Both the position numbers and the translations under genes were made by a program. Under the pieces are notes generated by a model. It had not been told where the DNA came from and searched no databases. It worked only from the letters and a program-made list of their open reading frames with translations. From the NCBI GenBank assembly GCA_949285135.1, contig CASDXO010000006.1, positions 114,639-178,638 on the forward strand: a stretch of 64,000 nt of DNA. Direction: 5' to 3'. Positions 47,469 through 55,631 of this stretch are shown piece after piece; the first letter of the stretch is position 1; each line of letters starts with the position of its first letter. This DNA comes from an uncultured Phascolarctobacterium sp. (GTDB taxonomy: Bacteria > Bacillota > Negativicutes > Acidaminococcales > Acidaminococcaceae).

Positions 47469-48239
47469 ATGCTGAAAGATATCTGCGCTTCCCTGGGTAA
47501 GAGAATATTGTTTTACTGCGATTATACGGGCAGGATGACGCTGTTGTTTCTGGCTACTGTCAGAAAGCTGAAAGAAGCTGATGTTAAGGAAACCTTGCGG
47601 CAGATGGCGCTGCTGGGGGCTGATTCTCTGCCTATTGTGCTGATGACCATATTGTGTACCGGTATGGTTTTTTCCGTACAGACTGCCAAAGAGTTTGTAC
47701 GATTTGGCGCTGCTTCATCAGTCGGAGGCATCGTGGCTATTGCCATGGCCCGTGAACTGGTGCCGGTGCTGACGGGAGTTGTGGTGGCAGGTCGTATCGG
47801 TGCTGCTATTGCTGCAGAAATCGGTACCATGAAAGTTACGGAGCAAATTGATGCACTCAAGGTAATGGCAGCCAATCCGGTAAGCTATTTGGTGGTGCCG
47901 CGCTTTATTGCTATTGTACTGATGATGCCTGTACTGATAATCTTTGCCAATATGATAGGCAATATCGGCGGCTGGCTGGTAGCTCATTATTATGCCGGCA
48001 TCAGTACTTTTACCTACGAAAATTCCATCAGGACACTGGCAGAAACCTATGATATGGTGGGCGGTATGATTAAAGGCTCTTTCTTTGGTGCCATTATTGC
48101 CATCGTAGGCTGTCATAAAGGACTTAATGCACCTAACGGTGCTGAAGGCGTCGGACTTGCCACTACGGAATCGGTAGTTTTGTCCATTATTCTGATTTTT
48201 ATTACCAATTATTTTTTGTCAGTTATCCTGTATGTATAA
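47469..48239 (+). CDS. mlaE: MlaE family lipid ABC transporter permease
   Basis: A 256-residue permease with about five membrane segments and the family stretch IGAAIAAEIGTMKVTEQIDALKVM (near 115-137). It works with MlaF and MlaD to move phospholipids between the membranes. It has GGAGAGG upstream and leads the mlaEFD set. Confidence 0.94.
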   Translation: MLKDICASLGKRILFYCDYTGRMTLLFLATVRKLKEADVKETLRQMALLGADSLPIVLMTILCTGMVFSVQTAKEFVRFGAASSVGGIVAIAMARELVPVLTGVVVAGRIGAAIAAEIGTMKVTEQIDALKVMAANPVSYLVVPRFIAIVLMMPVLIIFANMIGNIGGWLVAHYYAGISTFTYENSIRTLAETYDMVGGMIKGSFFGAIIAIVGCHKGLNAPNGAEGVGLATTESVVLSIILIFITNYFLSVILYV

Positions 48240-48251
48240 GGAGCTAATGCG

Positions 48252-49025
48252 ATGGCTGAGCCGTTAATCAAAGTACGTAAACTGAAGATTGCTTTCGGGG
48301 ATAAGGTTGTCCTCAATGAAATCGACTTCGATATTTATGAAGGCGAGACCCTGGCTGTAATTGGGCCTTCCGGTACTGGCAAAAGTACTGTTATGAAAGT
48401 GCTTACAGGTCTGCTGCCGCCAACGTCCGGCAGCGTGCTGATAGGCGGGCACGAAACAAACGGTTATACGGAAGACGAATGGGACAGGCTGCGCATACAT
48501 ATGGGAGTGGTATTTCAATATTCGGCGCTGTTTGATTTCCTGTCGGTGGGAGAAAATGTGGCTTTTGGGCTCAGAAGACATACTAATATGCAGGAAGATG
48601 CCATCAGAAGCAAGGTAAGTGAACTACTGGAGCTGGTAGGCCTGCCGGGCACGGAAAATATGTTGCCATCAGAGCTTTCCGGTGGTATGAAAAAGCGCGT
48701 AGGTTTGGCGCGGGCATTAGCCATGCAGCCGAAGATAGTATTTTATGATGAACCTACTTCCGGCCTTGATCCGGTAATGACCATGACGATCAGCCGTCTG
48801 ATACGCAAAACCCAGCAGCAGCTGGGCGTTACTTCACTTTTAGTAACACATGATATGGAGTCAGTATTTTATACGGCGGATCGTATCGCCATGCTGCATG
48901 AAGGCAAGATTGTGGCAACTGGTACGGTTGAAGAGATAAAAAACAGCAGTAATCCTGTCGTGCAGGCATTTATTAACGGGCAGGAGCTGAAGAAGGAGGA
49001 GAAACAATGGGCAGCAGTGAAGTGA
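48252..49025 (+). CDS. mlaF: MlaF family ABC transporter ATP-binding protein
   Basis: A 257-residue ATPase: Walker A GPSGTGKST (near 38-46), signature LSGGMKKRVGLARA, Walker B IVFYDEPTSGLDP and the switch His in LLVTHDMESV. Overlaps the mlaD start by 19 bases. Confidence 0.95.
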   Translation: MAEPLIKVRKLKIAFGDKVVLNEIDFDIYEGETLAVIGPSGTGKSTVMKVLTGLLPPTSGSVLIGGHETNGYTEDEWDRLRIHMGVVFQYSALFDFLSVGENVAFGLRRHTNMQEDAIRSKVSELLELVGLPGTENMLPSELSGGMKKRVGLARALAMQPKIVFYDEPTSGLDPVMTMTISRLIRKTQQQLGVTSLLVTHDMESVFYTADRIAMLHEGKIVATGTVEEIKNSSNPVVQAFINGQELKKEEKQWAAVK

Positions 49026-50275
49026 AAGTAGGCGCCTTTACATTAGGCGGCGCTGTGGTACTTGCCGGTATCATCACTTTTATGGGCGCCTTTACCTTTG
49101 GACGCGGCGGCTATGAGCTGCAGATAGATTATCCTCAGGTCAGCGGACTTATGCCGGGTCATATTGTACGCTATGCCGGTGTACAGGTAGGTACGGTAAA
49201 AAAGATTGATGTGGAGCCGAACAGTGTTACAGTTACGGCAGAAATAGACGATAATATCAAGATACCGCAGGGGGCAGTCTTTACTATCGGCTCTGATGGC
49301 ATCCTGGGTGAAAAATTTGTCAATGTGCTGCCGCCCTTGAAACCGGGGCAGGGATATATCGTGGAAGGCAGCGAAGTGAAAGGCATACCGGGCGGCGGCA
49401 TGGAAGAATTCTTTGCTTCTTCCGGTGACTTAATGACCAAGGTGGAAAATATAGCTGAAGCACTCAATAATGTGTTTGGTGATAAAGAAGTACAGCAGTC
49501 CATGCGTGATGGCTTTAAAAATATGCGTGATATCAGCGACAATATGAATACCTTTACCAAGGTAATGGCAGAGGTGGCAGTGGCTAATCAGCAGGACATC
49601 AACACCATGATTGGGCAGATGAACGAAATGAGTGCACGCATGAATGGTGTGGCAATGCATATGGAAAGCATTATGGCTAATATTGACAATAACGGTGCTA
49701 CCGGCCAGAATGTGGCTAAAATGGCCCAGCATCTGGCTGATACCAGCGCTAAGGTAGAAAATATCGTTGGAATGCTGGAAAATGTGGCAACTGACCCGGA
49801 AGTGGAACAATCACTGAAGGAAACCGTAGTTAACGCCCGTGAGGCCAGTGCCAGAGCCAATAAAATTTTAGGTACAGTTTCGGAAGCCAAGATTCAGGCT
49901 GACGTAGGCGGCAGTGCCAAAGGCGGCGATTGGCGCAGCAGTTTGGGCGTAAGGCTGCAGCCTGCCGAAGACAGTTTTGTGTACATGGGCGGTTATGATA
50001 TTGGTGATGCCAACAAGTTCGATTTTATAGCAGGTAAATATGTTGGCAATGCAGCTTTCAGTATGGGTGCCATGCAGGGAGAATTCGGGATAGGCTTCAG
50101 TTATGATTTTGGCAAAGATTTTCGCCTCTACTCTCAGTTATACGATTTTGATGACAGCAAGGTGCGTGTAGGCGGTGAGCTGCGTTTGAACGATAATTTC
50201 TCTATCTATGGCGAAAGTATGGATGTTAAAGGCAGTAAGCGTGATACCTATATGGGTGTACGCAGTTATTTTTAA
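49007..50275 (+). CDS. mlaD: MlaD family MCE protein with a C-terminal outer-membrane barrel-like domain
   Basis: A 422-residue protein. N-terminal membrane helix (AFTLGGAVVLAGIITFMGAF), MCE domain about 35-115 (GLMPGHIVRYAGVQVGTVKKID, GSDGILGEKFVNVLP), a long helical region about 135-295 rich in Met/Asn/Ala, and from about 305 alternating beta strands ending in SYF (GVRLQPAEDSFVYMGGYD, FRLYSQLYDFDDSKVRVGGEL). A terminal Phe after beta strands is typical of BAM substrates. The protein would span both membranes, as described for the Veillonella MlaD, replacing MlaA/MlaC. Confidence 0.9.
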   Translation: MGSSEVKVGAFTLGGAVVLAGIITFMGAFTFGRGGYELQIDYPQVSGLMPGHIVRYAGVQVGTVKKIDVEPNSVTVTAEIDDNIKIPQGAVFTIGSDGILGEKFVNVLPPLKPGQGYIVEGSEVKGIPGGGMEEFFASSGDLMTKVENIAEALNNVFGDKEVQQSMRDGFKNMRDISDNMNTFTKVMAEVAVANQQDINTMIGQMNEMSARMNGVAMHMESIMANIDNNGATGQNVAKMAQHLADTSAKVENIVGMLENVATDPEVEQSLKETVVNAREASARANKILGTVSEAKIQADVGGSAKGGDWRSSLGVRLQPAEDSFVYMGGYDIGDANKFDFIAGKYVGNAAFSMGAMQGEFGIGFSYDFGKDFRLYSQLYDFDDSKVRVGGELRLNDNFSIYGESMDVKGSKRDTYMGVRSYF

Positions 50276-50282
50276 AAATTAA

Positions 50283-50311
50283 TTGACTTTTCACAGGAAA
50301 GAAAATATAAT
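50283..50311 (+). promoter_or_regulatory. Promoter of tolC
   Basis: TTGACT, 17 bp, TATAAT; transcription start near 50318. Confidence 0.75.
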
Positions 50312-50320
50312 TTTTGTATA

Positions 50321-50336
50321 CTGACTGATTAGTCAG
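50321..50336. promoter_or_regulatory. Palindromic operator candidate between the tolC promoter and gene
   Basis: CTGACT-GATT-AGTCAG is a perfect inverted repeat placed just after the predicted start site. The size and form fit TetR-family operators. No regulator gene is adjacent. Confidence 0.55.
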
Positions 50337-50356
50337 CGCGAATGGAGGTTAATCAT

Positions 50357-51823
50357 ATGAATAGATATAAATTGAGCAAACGTTTTCTGGCGCTGTCGGC
50401 GGCAATGGCGCTGCTGTTCAGTCAGTCTGCCTTTGCGGAAGACGCTGCACCGCAGGTTGTGGAGCTGAATTTGCAGCAGGCCATGGAAAAAGCTTTTAAC
50501 ACCAATCCTGCGATTAAGATTTCCGGTTATGAAAAGGATTCTGCCAGAGCTAATCTGAACGCTGCCCGTCAGAGCAGAGGTATTACCGTTACCGGACAGC
50601 ATACTACGACTCGTGCAGGACATGATGATAACATAGTTCCAGTATATGGAGCTGGTGGACAAGTATTATATTATAACAAAGGTATTGGCAATAATCATTC
50701 CAACACTATTTCTGCCAGCATTCCCATCTATACCGGCGGTAAATTATCCGGTACCATTGACCAGGCCAAGGCTAATTACAAATACTATCTGGTAGGAGAG
50801 CAGAAGGCTTACAACGATATGCGTGAAACTGTTACCAACAGCTACTATGGCATGCTGCAGGCAGACAATGTGCAGAATCTGAGCCGTGAATCTGTTGACC
50901 GTCTGGAAGAGCATCTGAAAAACGTTAAGGCACAGTACGAAGTAGGCGTAGTTGCCAAAGTAGACGTACTGCGCAGTGAAGTTGAACTGGCCGATGCCCA
51001 GCAGACATTGATTCAGGCAGAAAATGCCTATCATATTGCTGAGGCAACCTTGAATAAGATTGTCGGCTTGCCGATGGATACTACGCTTAAACTGCAGGAC
51101 AGCATGCAGTATACTCCGTATGATAACGATATGCAGTACTGCCTGACTTATGCCTCCGGACATCGCCCTGAGCTGGAACAGGCTCGTCAGAATGTGGAAG
51201 CTGCCAAAGGTGCTTTGAAGGTGGCACGCAGCGGTTATATGCCGCAGGTTTCTGCCAGTGCCAGCCAGAACTGGAATGACAGTAACTGGCCCGGTGATGA
51301 AAACGGTAACTGGAGTGTAGGCGTAGGCGTCAGCATGAATATTTTTGATACAGGGGTAACACTTTCTAAAATTCATGGCGCAGAAGCTGATTTAGCAAAG
51401 GCTGAGGAATCCTATCGTGATACTGTGGACAGCATTATGCTGGATGTACGCAGCACATATTTCAGTATGCGCGAAGCTGAAAAACGCATTAAGACTACGG
51501 AAGTAGCTGTTGCCAAGGCAGAAGAAGATTATCATATCGCTCAGGTACGCTACATGGCAGGCGTAGGCACCAATACTGATGTGCTGGATGCGCAGGTAGC
51601 CCTGACCGATGCACAGAATAACTATGTGCAGTCCTTGTATGATTACAATACATCCAGAACTTCTCTGGAAACTGCTATCGGCGTGCCGATGGAGTTTCCG
51701 CATACTGTAACTGTTGAAGAAGCTAAGCTGGCACAGGCTTCTGCCGAAGTAAACGGCGATGCTGCCAAAGAAAATACTGCTGCGGATAAACCTGTAGTAA
51801 GTAATATGCCCGTAAAAAAATAA
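50357..51823 (+). CDS. tolC: TolC family outer-membrane efflux protein
   Basis: A 488-residue exit duct. Signal peptide MNRYKLSKRFLALSAAMALLFSQSAFA; two repeated coiled-coil units (LNLQQAMEKAFNTNPAIKISGYEKD and LEQARQNVEAAKGALKVARSGYMPQVSA; AQYEVGVVAKVDVLRSEVELADAQQ and AQVRYMAGVGTNTDVLDAQVALTDAQ), the classic TolC internal repeat. GGAGGT precedes ATG 50357. Partner pumps are not adjacent. Operator-like palindrome upstream. Confidence 0.95.
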   Translation: MNRYKLSKRFLALSAAMALLFSQSAFAEDAAPQVVELNLQQAMEKAFNTNPAIKISGYEKDSARANLNAARQSRGITVTGQHTTTRAGHDDNIVPVYGAGGQVLYYNKGIGNNHSNTISASIPIYTGGKLSGTIDQAKANYKYYLVGEQKAYNDMRETVTNSYYGMLQADNVQNLSRESVDRLEEHLKNVKAQYEVGVVAKVDVLRSEVELADAQQTLIQAENAYHIAEATLNKIVGLPMDTTLKLQDSMQYTPYDNDMQYCLTYASGHRPELEQARQNVEAAKGALKVARSGYMPQVSASASQNWNDSNWPGDENGNWSVGVGVSMNIFDTGVTLSKIHGAEADLAKAEESYRDTVDSIMLDVRSTYFSMREAEKRIKTTEVAVAKAEEDYHIAQVRYMAGVGTNTDVLDAQVALTDAQNNYVQSLYDYNTSRTSLETAIGVPMEFPHTVTVEEAKLAQASAEVNGDAAKENTAADKPVVSNMPVKK

Positions 51824-51846
51824 GCTGAAAATATGGCACAAAAAAT

Positions 51847-51874
51847 AAAAACCGCTGCTTAAGCAGCGGTTTTT
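51847..51874. terminator. Bidirectional terminator between tolC and the threonine aldolase gene
   Basis: AAAAACCGCTGC-TTAA-GCAGCGGTTTTT, symmetric. Confidence 0.93.
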
Positions 51875-51879
51875 GTCAT

Positions 51880-52914
51880 TTACAGGGTTTTTATGGCTTC
51901 AATCAGTTTATCTACTTCTTCATCTAAAGTTGCCCAGCTGGTACAGATGCGTACAGAATAATTGCCGTCAGGCAGATATTCAATAAGACTGAGTACAAAA
52001 TTCCGGCTGAGTTTTTCATATTGCTGCGGCGAAAGAATAACAAATTGCTGGTTGGTAGGTGAATCGGTTACAAATTTAAAGCCGCGTGCTGTCAGGACTT
52101 CCTTAATTTTTAATGCCTGCAGGGTACCTTTCCGGCAGATGCTGGTATACAGGCCGTTGCGGAAAGCTTCGCTGAACTGGACGCCTAAGAGCCGTCCTTT
52201 GGCCAGAATAGCTCCGTTTTGCTTGGCTATAGTGCGAAAATCAGGTTTCAGTTCATCGTTGCAGATAACGACTGCTTCGCCGAACAACAGCCCGCATTTG
52301 GTGCCGCCGATGCTGAATACATCACAGTTAGCTGCAATATCGGCCATAGTAAGGTCATTGTCCGGAGCACCCAGTGCATAACCAAGACGAGCGCCGTCGA
52401 TAAACAGGTAGAGACCAGCCTCACGGCAGACAGTATATAATTCGGTCAGTTCTTTTTTCGAATACATGCTGCCGATTTCAGTCGGCTGGGAGATGTAGAC
52501 CATCTTGGGCTGTGCCCAGTGCTCACGGCTGGGGTCGGTATCATATTTTTTCCAGGCTGCGGCTATCTGTTCAGCTGTAAGTTTGGCATCTGCAGAGGGC
52601 AGCGGCAGGACTCTGTGGCCTACGTGCTCTATTGCTCCCGCCTCGTGAGTATTGATATGGCTGGGTATGCTGCCGTATACTGCCTGATGGGGGCGCAGAG
52701 CAGCGCAAATAACGGTGAGATTAGTCTGCGTGCCGCCAACAAGAAAATGTACATCGGCATTGGGGCAGCAGCAGGCTTCTTTGATCAGTTCTCTGGCTTC
52801 ATCGCAGTAGGGGTCAAGGCCGTAGCCCGTAGTCTGCTCCATATTGGTAGCTGCCAGTTTTTCTAAAATTGCAGGATGGCAGCCTTCTGTATAATCGCTG
52901 TTAAAACAGTACAT
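51880..52914 (-). CDS. Threonine aldolase family protein
   Basis: A 344-residue fold-type I PLP enzyme (beta-eliminating lyase family). LFIDGARLGYALG and the Schiff-base lysine in DVFSIGGTKCGLLFGEAVV (near 205) are present; HINTHEAGAIEHVGH is the substrate region. It likely splits L-threonine or L-allo-threonine to glycine and acetaldehyde. It lies 14 bases after dedA on the same strand. Confidence 0.9.
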   Translation of the reverse strand: MYCFNSDYTEGCHPAILEKLAATNMEQTTGYGLDPYCDEARELIKEACCCPNADVHFLVGGTQTNLTVICAALRPHQAVYGSIPSHINTHEAGAIEHVGHRVLPLPSADAKLTAEQIAAAWKKYDTDPSREHWAQPKMVYISQPTEIGSMYSKKELTELYTVCREAGLYLFIDGARLGYALGAPDNDLTMADIAANCDVFSIGGTKCGLLFGEAVVICNDELKPDFRTIAKQNGAILAKGRLLGVQFSEAFRNGLYTSICRKGTLQALKIKEVLTARGFKFVTDSPTNQQFVILSPQQYEKLSRNFVLSLIEYLPDGNYSVRICTSWATLDEEVDKLIEAIKTL

Positions 52915-52928
52915 AAAATAACACTCCC

Positions 52929-53579
52929 TTATTTTTTACCAAGTAATTTTTTGCCGAATACTTCATAAAGCAACGGCAGGACAGAAAAGATCACGATACC
53001 CAGGGTAACCAGAGGGAAATTGTGCTTAACTACCGGAATATTGCCGAAAAAGTAGCCTGCACCTACAAACAGGGTTACCCATACGACAGCGCCGATAACA
53101 TTATAGTGAGCAAAAGTCATATAGTGCATTTTACCTATACCTGCCACAAAGGGGGCAAAGGTGCGGACAATAGGAACGAAGCGGGCCAGAAAAATGGCCT
53201 TGTGACCGTGACGGGCATAGAAATTAGCTGCTTTCTCCACGTGTTCCGGTTTAATGAGTCCGCGTTCCGACTTGATAATTGCCAGACCAAATTTTTCACC
53301 GATAAAGTAATTGCAGGCATCACCCAGAATGGAAGATACAAGAAAGATGGCAGCTATAATTGCAACATCCATACCTTCCGGTGCCGTTGCTGCCAGTGCG
53401 CCGCAGGCAAAAAGCAGAGAATCACCGGGAAGAAAAGGAGTGACGACAAGCCCGGTTTCACAGAACACTACCATAAACAGGATAAGGTAGATAAAGTGCC
53501 CATAGGCTTCCATAATTTCGGGAAGATGCCTGTCAAGATGCAAAATAAGATCAATAAACTGCAATAAATATGCTTCCAT
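52929..53579 (-). CDS. DedA family membrane protein
   Basis: A 216-residue inner-membrane protein with the DedA signatures FCETGLVVTPFLPGDSLLFACGALA, LGDACNYFIGEKFG and FLARFVPIVRTFAPFVAGIGKM. The family includes undecaprenyl-phosphate and lipid flippases. ATG 53579 is preceded by AGAGGAG; the longer frame is not needed. Leads a two-gene transcript with the aldolase. Confidence 0.92.
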   Translation of the reverse strand: MEAYLLQFIDLILHLDRHLPEIMEAYGHFIYLILFMVVFCETGLVVTPFLPGDSLLFACGALAATAPEGMDVAIIAAIFLVSSILGDACNYFIGEKFGLAIIKSERGLIKPEHVEKAANFYARHGHKAIFLARFVPIVRTFAPFVAGIGKMHYMTFAHYNVIGAVVWVTLFVGAGYFFGNIPVVKHNFPLVTLGIVIFSVLPLLYEVFGKKLLGKK

Positions 53580-53619
53580 GAATATTCTCCTCTTGGTATG
53601 ATAATTTTTATACACAGTA

Positions 53620-53648
53620 ATTTTACCATAAGGCAGAAAGCCTAACAA
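53620..53648 (-). promoter_or_regulatory. Promoter of dedA
   Basis: On the minus strand TTGTTA (53643-53648), 17 bp, TAAAAT (53620-53625). Confidence 0.6.
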
Positions 53649-53720
53649 TAATTTTTATGCAGATTGTAAACTGTATGATATAATATAAAATTAGGATTAT
53701 ATCAGAGAAGGAGATTTATT

Positions 53721-54581
53721 ATGGAACAGGAATTATGCTGGTGCGGCAGCGGTAAAGCCTATGCCGAATGCCATAAAAAAATTGATGATAAAATAGCTGA
53801 ATTTAAATCTCGTGGCTGTGAGGTGCCCGACAGAGATATGATTAAGACGCCGGAGCAGATTGCCGGTATACGCAAAGCCTGTGAAATTAATACGGCAGTG
53901 CTGGATCTTGTGGCTGAAAAGATAAAGACCGGGATGACTACGGAAGAAATAGACAGGATTGTTTATGATTACACAATCAGCCGGGGAGCAACACCTGCTC
54001 CGCTTGGCTTCTGCGGTTTTCCCAAAAGCGTCTGCACATCTGTTAATGACCAGGTATGTCACGGCATCCCCAGCCCTCATGATGTGCTGCGCAGCGGCGA
54101 TATTGTCAATGTGGATGTATCTACCATTTATGAAGGTTATTATGCTGATGCTTCCCGTATGTTTACTATTGGCAAAGTAGATAAAAAGGCTAAAGACCTG
54201 GTGGAAATTACGAAAGAATGTCTGAAACGCGGTATAGAAGCAGCTCAGCCCTGGGGATTTTTAGGTGATATCGGTGCAGCGGTTTCTGCTTTTGCAAAAA
54301 AGCATGGGTATTCCGTGGTTACTGAGTTTGGCGGACATGGCGTAGGCGTCGAATTTCACGAGGAACCGTTTGTTTGCCATGTTGGTAAAAGAAAAACTGG
54401 GATGCTTCTGGTTCCGGGTATGATTTTTACCATCGAGCCCATGATTAATGCCGGACGTAAGGATGTTTTTGTAGATGCTGCCAACGACTGGACTGTTTAT
54501 ACTCAGGACGGGAGTCTGTCGGCCCAGTGGGAGCATACAATTTTGATTACCGAAGACGGATCGGAAATATTGACTTATTAA
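53721..54581 (+). CDS. map: Methionine aminopeptidase with an N-terminal SEC-C zinc motif
   Basis: A 286-residue type I enzyme removing initiator Met. The first 20 residues carry the SEC-C motif CWCGSGKAYAECH, as in MetAP variants of anaerobic Firmicutes. Metal ligands lie in NVDVSTIYEGYYADASRMF (two Asp), GHGVGVEFHEEPF (His), IFTIEPM (Glu) and WEHTILIT (Glu). AGAAGGAG precedes the ATG. Confidence 0.95.
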   Translation: MEQELCWCGSGKAYAECHKKIDDKIAEFKSRGCEVPDRDMIKTPEQIAGIRKACEINTAVLDLVAEKIKTGMTTEEIDRIVYDYTISRGATPAPLGFCGFPKSVCTSVNDQVCHGIPSPHDVLRSGDIVNVDVSTIYEGYYADASRMFTIGKVDKKAKDLVEITKECLKRGIEAAQPWGFLGDIGAAVSAFAKKHGYSVVTEFGGHGVGVEFHEEPFVCHVGKRKTGMLLVPGMIFTIEPMINAGRKDVFVDAANDWTVYTQDGSLSAQWEHTILITEDGSEILTY

Positions 54582-54611
54582 TTTTAATGTAATAGCATCT
54601 TGAAAAAGCAC

Positions 54612-54647
54612 AAGGAGATATGCATATAGATGTATATCTTCTTTTTG
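54612..54647 (+). terminator. Terminator after the methionine aminopeptidase gene
   Basis: AAGGAGATATGCAT-ATAG-ATGTATATCTTCTTTTTG: 14 bp with two G-T pairs. Unlike the three mad terminators, its 5' arm lacks GAG-N3-GAG. Confidence 0.8.
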
Positions 54648-54719
54648 TATACTAACTTGTTTGATTCCAATGGATTTAGTGTAAGCTTTGGATATGGTTA
54701 AAGTGAGGCAGAGGTTTAT

Positions 54720-55166
54720 ATGATGGACAATAGAATATATGAACATATTGTAGAAGATATGCTTGTAGATACACAATCAGCAGCCTTATGTTTGGCTATG
54801 TCTAATACAATTTTAACAGAGAATGCGTTAAAAACGATGTGCGACAGAAAAGGGTATAAGTGTGTTGTTACAGAGTTTGGCGGGAATGAAACAGATTTTG
54901 GTAGAAAAATTATAGGACATATTATCGGTGCGTGTTTAAATAAAAAAGTAATTGATAAAGAAGTCAATGAGATACATGCAGTAATCCATGCTGCAGAGGA
55001 AGCTTCAAGAGGTTTTTTAGCCAGTACGTCTATTATGGTCAATATTGCTTTTAAAATTGCAGTAGTCAGACACAAAACATGGTTGTCAGTAGCATTTGTT
55101 GGTTATTCAGCGTTATATTATTTAACAAATCATCGGCGAGCCTGTGTTGGCACTATGCATATTTAG
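54720..55166 (+). CDS. HutP-family RNA-binding antitermination protein, copy 1
   Basis: A 148-residue protein with the length and C-terminal layout of Bacillus HutP. The metal-binding pattern HxxxH lies in EIHAVIHAAEE (His86, His90) and the last His in GTMHI (His147), matching His73, His77 and His138 of B. subtilis HutP; WLSVAFVGYSA equals the DWIAVSLYG core. HutP binds NAG-triplet RNA with Mg2+ and L-histidine and prevents terminator formation. Here it precedes a strong promoter and two tandem terminators ahead of madB. Its DNA is more AT-rich than its neighbours. The ligand is more likely malonate or a related metabolite than histidine, by context only. Confidence 0.85.
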   Translation: MMDNRIYEHIVEDMLVDTQSAALCLAMSNTILTENALKTMCDRKGYKCVVTEFGGNETDFGRKIIGHIIGACLNKKVIDKEVNEIHAVIHAAEEASRGFLASTSIMVNIAFKIAVVRHKTWLSVAFVGYSALYYLTNHRRACVGTMHI

Positions 55167-55187
55167 TGAAAAGTATGTCAATAAATA

Positions 55188-55216
55188 TTGACAATAATGT
55201 GTATTTATATTAGAAT
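55188..55216 (+). promoter_or_regulatory. Strong promoter of the mad operon
   Basis: Perfect TTGACA (55188-55193), 17 bp, TAGAAT (55211-55216). Transcription should start near 55223, giving a leader of nearly 280 bases with two terminators before the first gene. Confidence 0.85.
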
Positions 55217-55272
55217 AAAGCCAAGAGAGATTGAGAGTTTAAAATGCAGTAAGCTCTTACAACTGAACAGTG

Positions 55273-55306
55273 GAGACTGAGTGAGAAATCGCTTGGTCTC
55301 TTTTTG
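55273..55306 (+). terminator. Leader terminator T1 of the mad operon (attenuator candidate)
   Basis: GAGACTGAGTGA-GAAA-TCGCTTGGTCTC, a 12-bp stem with G-T pairs, then TTTTTGTTT. The 5' arm contains GAG-ACT-GAG-T-GAG. GCCAAG at 55220-55225 could pair with CTTGGT in the 3' arm as an antiterminator. Confidence 0.85.
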
Positions 55307-55391
55307 TTTATATACATAATTTGTATGGAATGCAGTATATAAATAAAAAGTAAGAGCGGCTAAACAAAGGTTATTGCCAGTAAAATATAGG

Positions 55392-55434
55392 AGACGGAGA
55401 GATAGAATATGATTCTATATTTCCGTCTTTTTTA
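55392..55434 (+). terminator. Leader terminator T2 of the mad operon (attenuator candidate)
   Basis: AGACGGA...TCCGTCT and ATAGAAT-ATG-ATTCTAT form one long hairpin followed by TTTTTTATTT, 66 bases before the first mad gene. The 5' arm begins GAG-ACG-GAG. No ORF or stop lies between T1 and T2, so a second terminator has no simple end-of-gene role. Confidence 0.88.
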
Positions 55435-55500
55435 TTTGGAATGTCCGGAAATTACAAATATTTTTACTGGTGAATAATATTTTGAAAGGAGAATCAATTA

Positions 55501-55631
55501 TGAGCGTTGAGGCATACGCTGGATTTGCTTATTTATTTACTGCCGCCATTGCTTTATTCATGATTGGCGCTGTAGTACTGCTCAATAAAATTATGGGCGG
55601 AAATTCTAATGGAGAAGGGATGGATCAGTAA
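55501..55631 (+). CDS. 43-residue single-helix membrane protein at the head of the mad operon
   Basis: A small protein (MSVEAYAGFAYLFTAAIALFMIG..., then a polar tail) with a good AAAGGAG site. Its stop overlaps the start of madB (TAATG), so translation is coupled. Small one-helix subunits (OadG, MmdD/E-like) join the beta subunits of other Na+-translocating decarboxylases; this may be the equivalent here, though sequence similarity is not strong enough to prove it. Confidence 0.7.

Noticed and set aside
55211..55227. TAG-N4-AAG-N4-GAG, matching the B. subtilis HutP spacing
   Set aside because: The TAG is part of the -10 box of the promoter, so most of the pattern would not be in the transcript.
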